31,697 nt of DNA from an uncultured Erysipelotrichaceae bacterium (GTDB taxonomy: Bacteria; Bacillota_I; Bacilli_A; RFN20; CAG-826), in NCBI GenBank assembly GCA_902793515.1, contig CADBDO010000002.1, positions 1-31,697 on the forward strand, written 5' to 3'. The position numbers and the translations under genes were made by a program. Each line of letters starts with the position of its first letter. Position 1 is the stretch's first letter. The notes beneath the pieces were generated by a model. That model worked only from the letters and a program-made list of their open reading frames with translations, did not search any database and was not told the origin of the DNA. This document shows, in pieces, positions 31,671 to 31,697 of the stretch.

Positions 31671-31697
31671 TTAACCAAGATTGGTACCGACAACGTA
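31671..31697 (-). CDS. Possible 3' end of a minus-strand gene
   Basis: One minus-strand frame reads YVVGTNLG and stops at TAA, 17 bases before the terminator. The codons fit the local bias, but eight residues are too few to identify a family, and another frame also stops nearby (31664). Treat as tentative. Confidence 0.35.
   Translation of the reverse strand, partial: YVVGTNLG

Noticed and set aside
1..31697. TGA read as tryptophan
   Set aside because: All genes use TGG and run intact under the standard bacterial code; there is no in-frame TGA at a conserved Trp. Only the lack of TGA stops is notable.

Overview
The window looks like chromosome from an uncultured, low-GC-derived Gram-positive bacterium of the Bacillota (class Bacilli, on the Mollicutes / Erysipelotrichia side). 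This is inferred from gene families and signals, not from a marker-gene tree. The supporting signs are many secreted proteins with a lipobox (LAGC, LASC, LGGC, LAAC), no outer-membrane genes, intrinsic terminators after most transcription units, AGGAGG-type ribosome binding sites, TGG-only tryptophan with no TGA stop in 22 complete genes, and an initiator tRNA with a mycoplasma-like anticodon stem.

Layout. 1-3834: an operon of a membrane-anchored GH3 glycosidase with reversed domain order (cut by the window start) and a multi-pass membrane protein of unknown function. 3900-8241: two lipoproteins, a C-x5-R phosphatase and a carbohydrate-binding-like protein. 8346-10510: a DUF368 (PopT-type) lipid-carrier transporter on the minus strand and a divergent DUF2804 protein. 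10516-10730: an initiator tRNA and an inverted partial copy of it. 10829-14486: three lipoproteins (unknown; BspA-like leucine-rich repeats; small CBM-like). 14508-16036: a membrane protein and a PlsC-like acyltransferase. 16057-17458: tRNA-Asp, tRNA-Phe, then a HigA-like regulator with a NERD-domain protein in the next position. 17534-19987: a second, longer lipoprotein phosphatase. 20006-23176: truB, ribF, mtnN and a formate/nitrite-type channel. On the minus strand 23190-30432: a lipoprotein aldose 1-epimerase, bipA/typA, and a giant repeat lipoprotein broken by a single-base frameshift. 30494-31542: another lipoprotein. The last 27 bases may hold the end of a minus-strand gene.

How the genes fit together. 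About ten of the genes encode proteins anchored at the outer face of the membrane: a glycosidase, a mutarotase, several carbohydrate-binding-like sandwiches, leucine-rich repeats, PPC-like repeats and two phosphatases. The picture is a cell surface devoted to glycan capture and processing, with housekeeping genes between. The surface genes and bipA share a strong preference for the proline codon CCA, which suggests high expression.

The least expected items are the HigA-like/NERD pair with its own operator-like palindrome, the two lipoprotein phosphatases fused to binding domains, perfect palindromes at the 5' end of several mRNAs, probable leaderless genes, the odd initiator tRNA with its inverted half-copy, and the lack of TGA stops. 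All domain calls were made by eye from the sequence; no database search was run.
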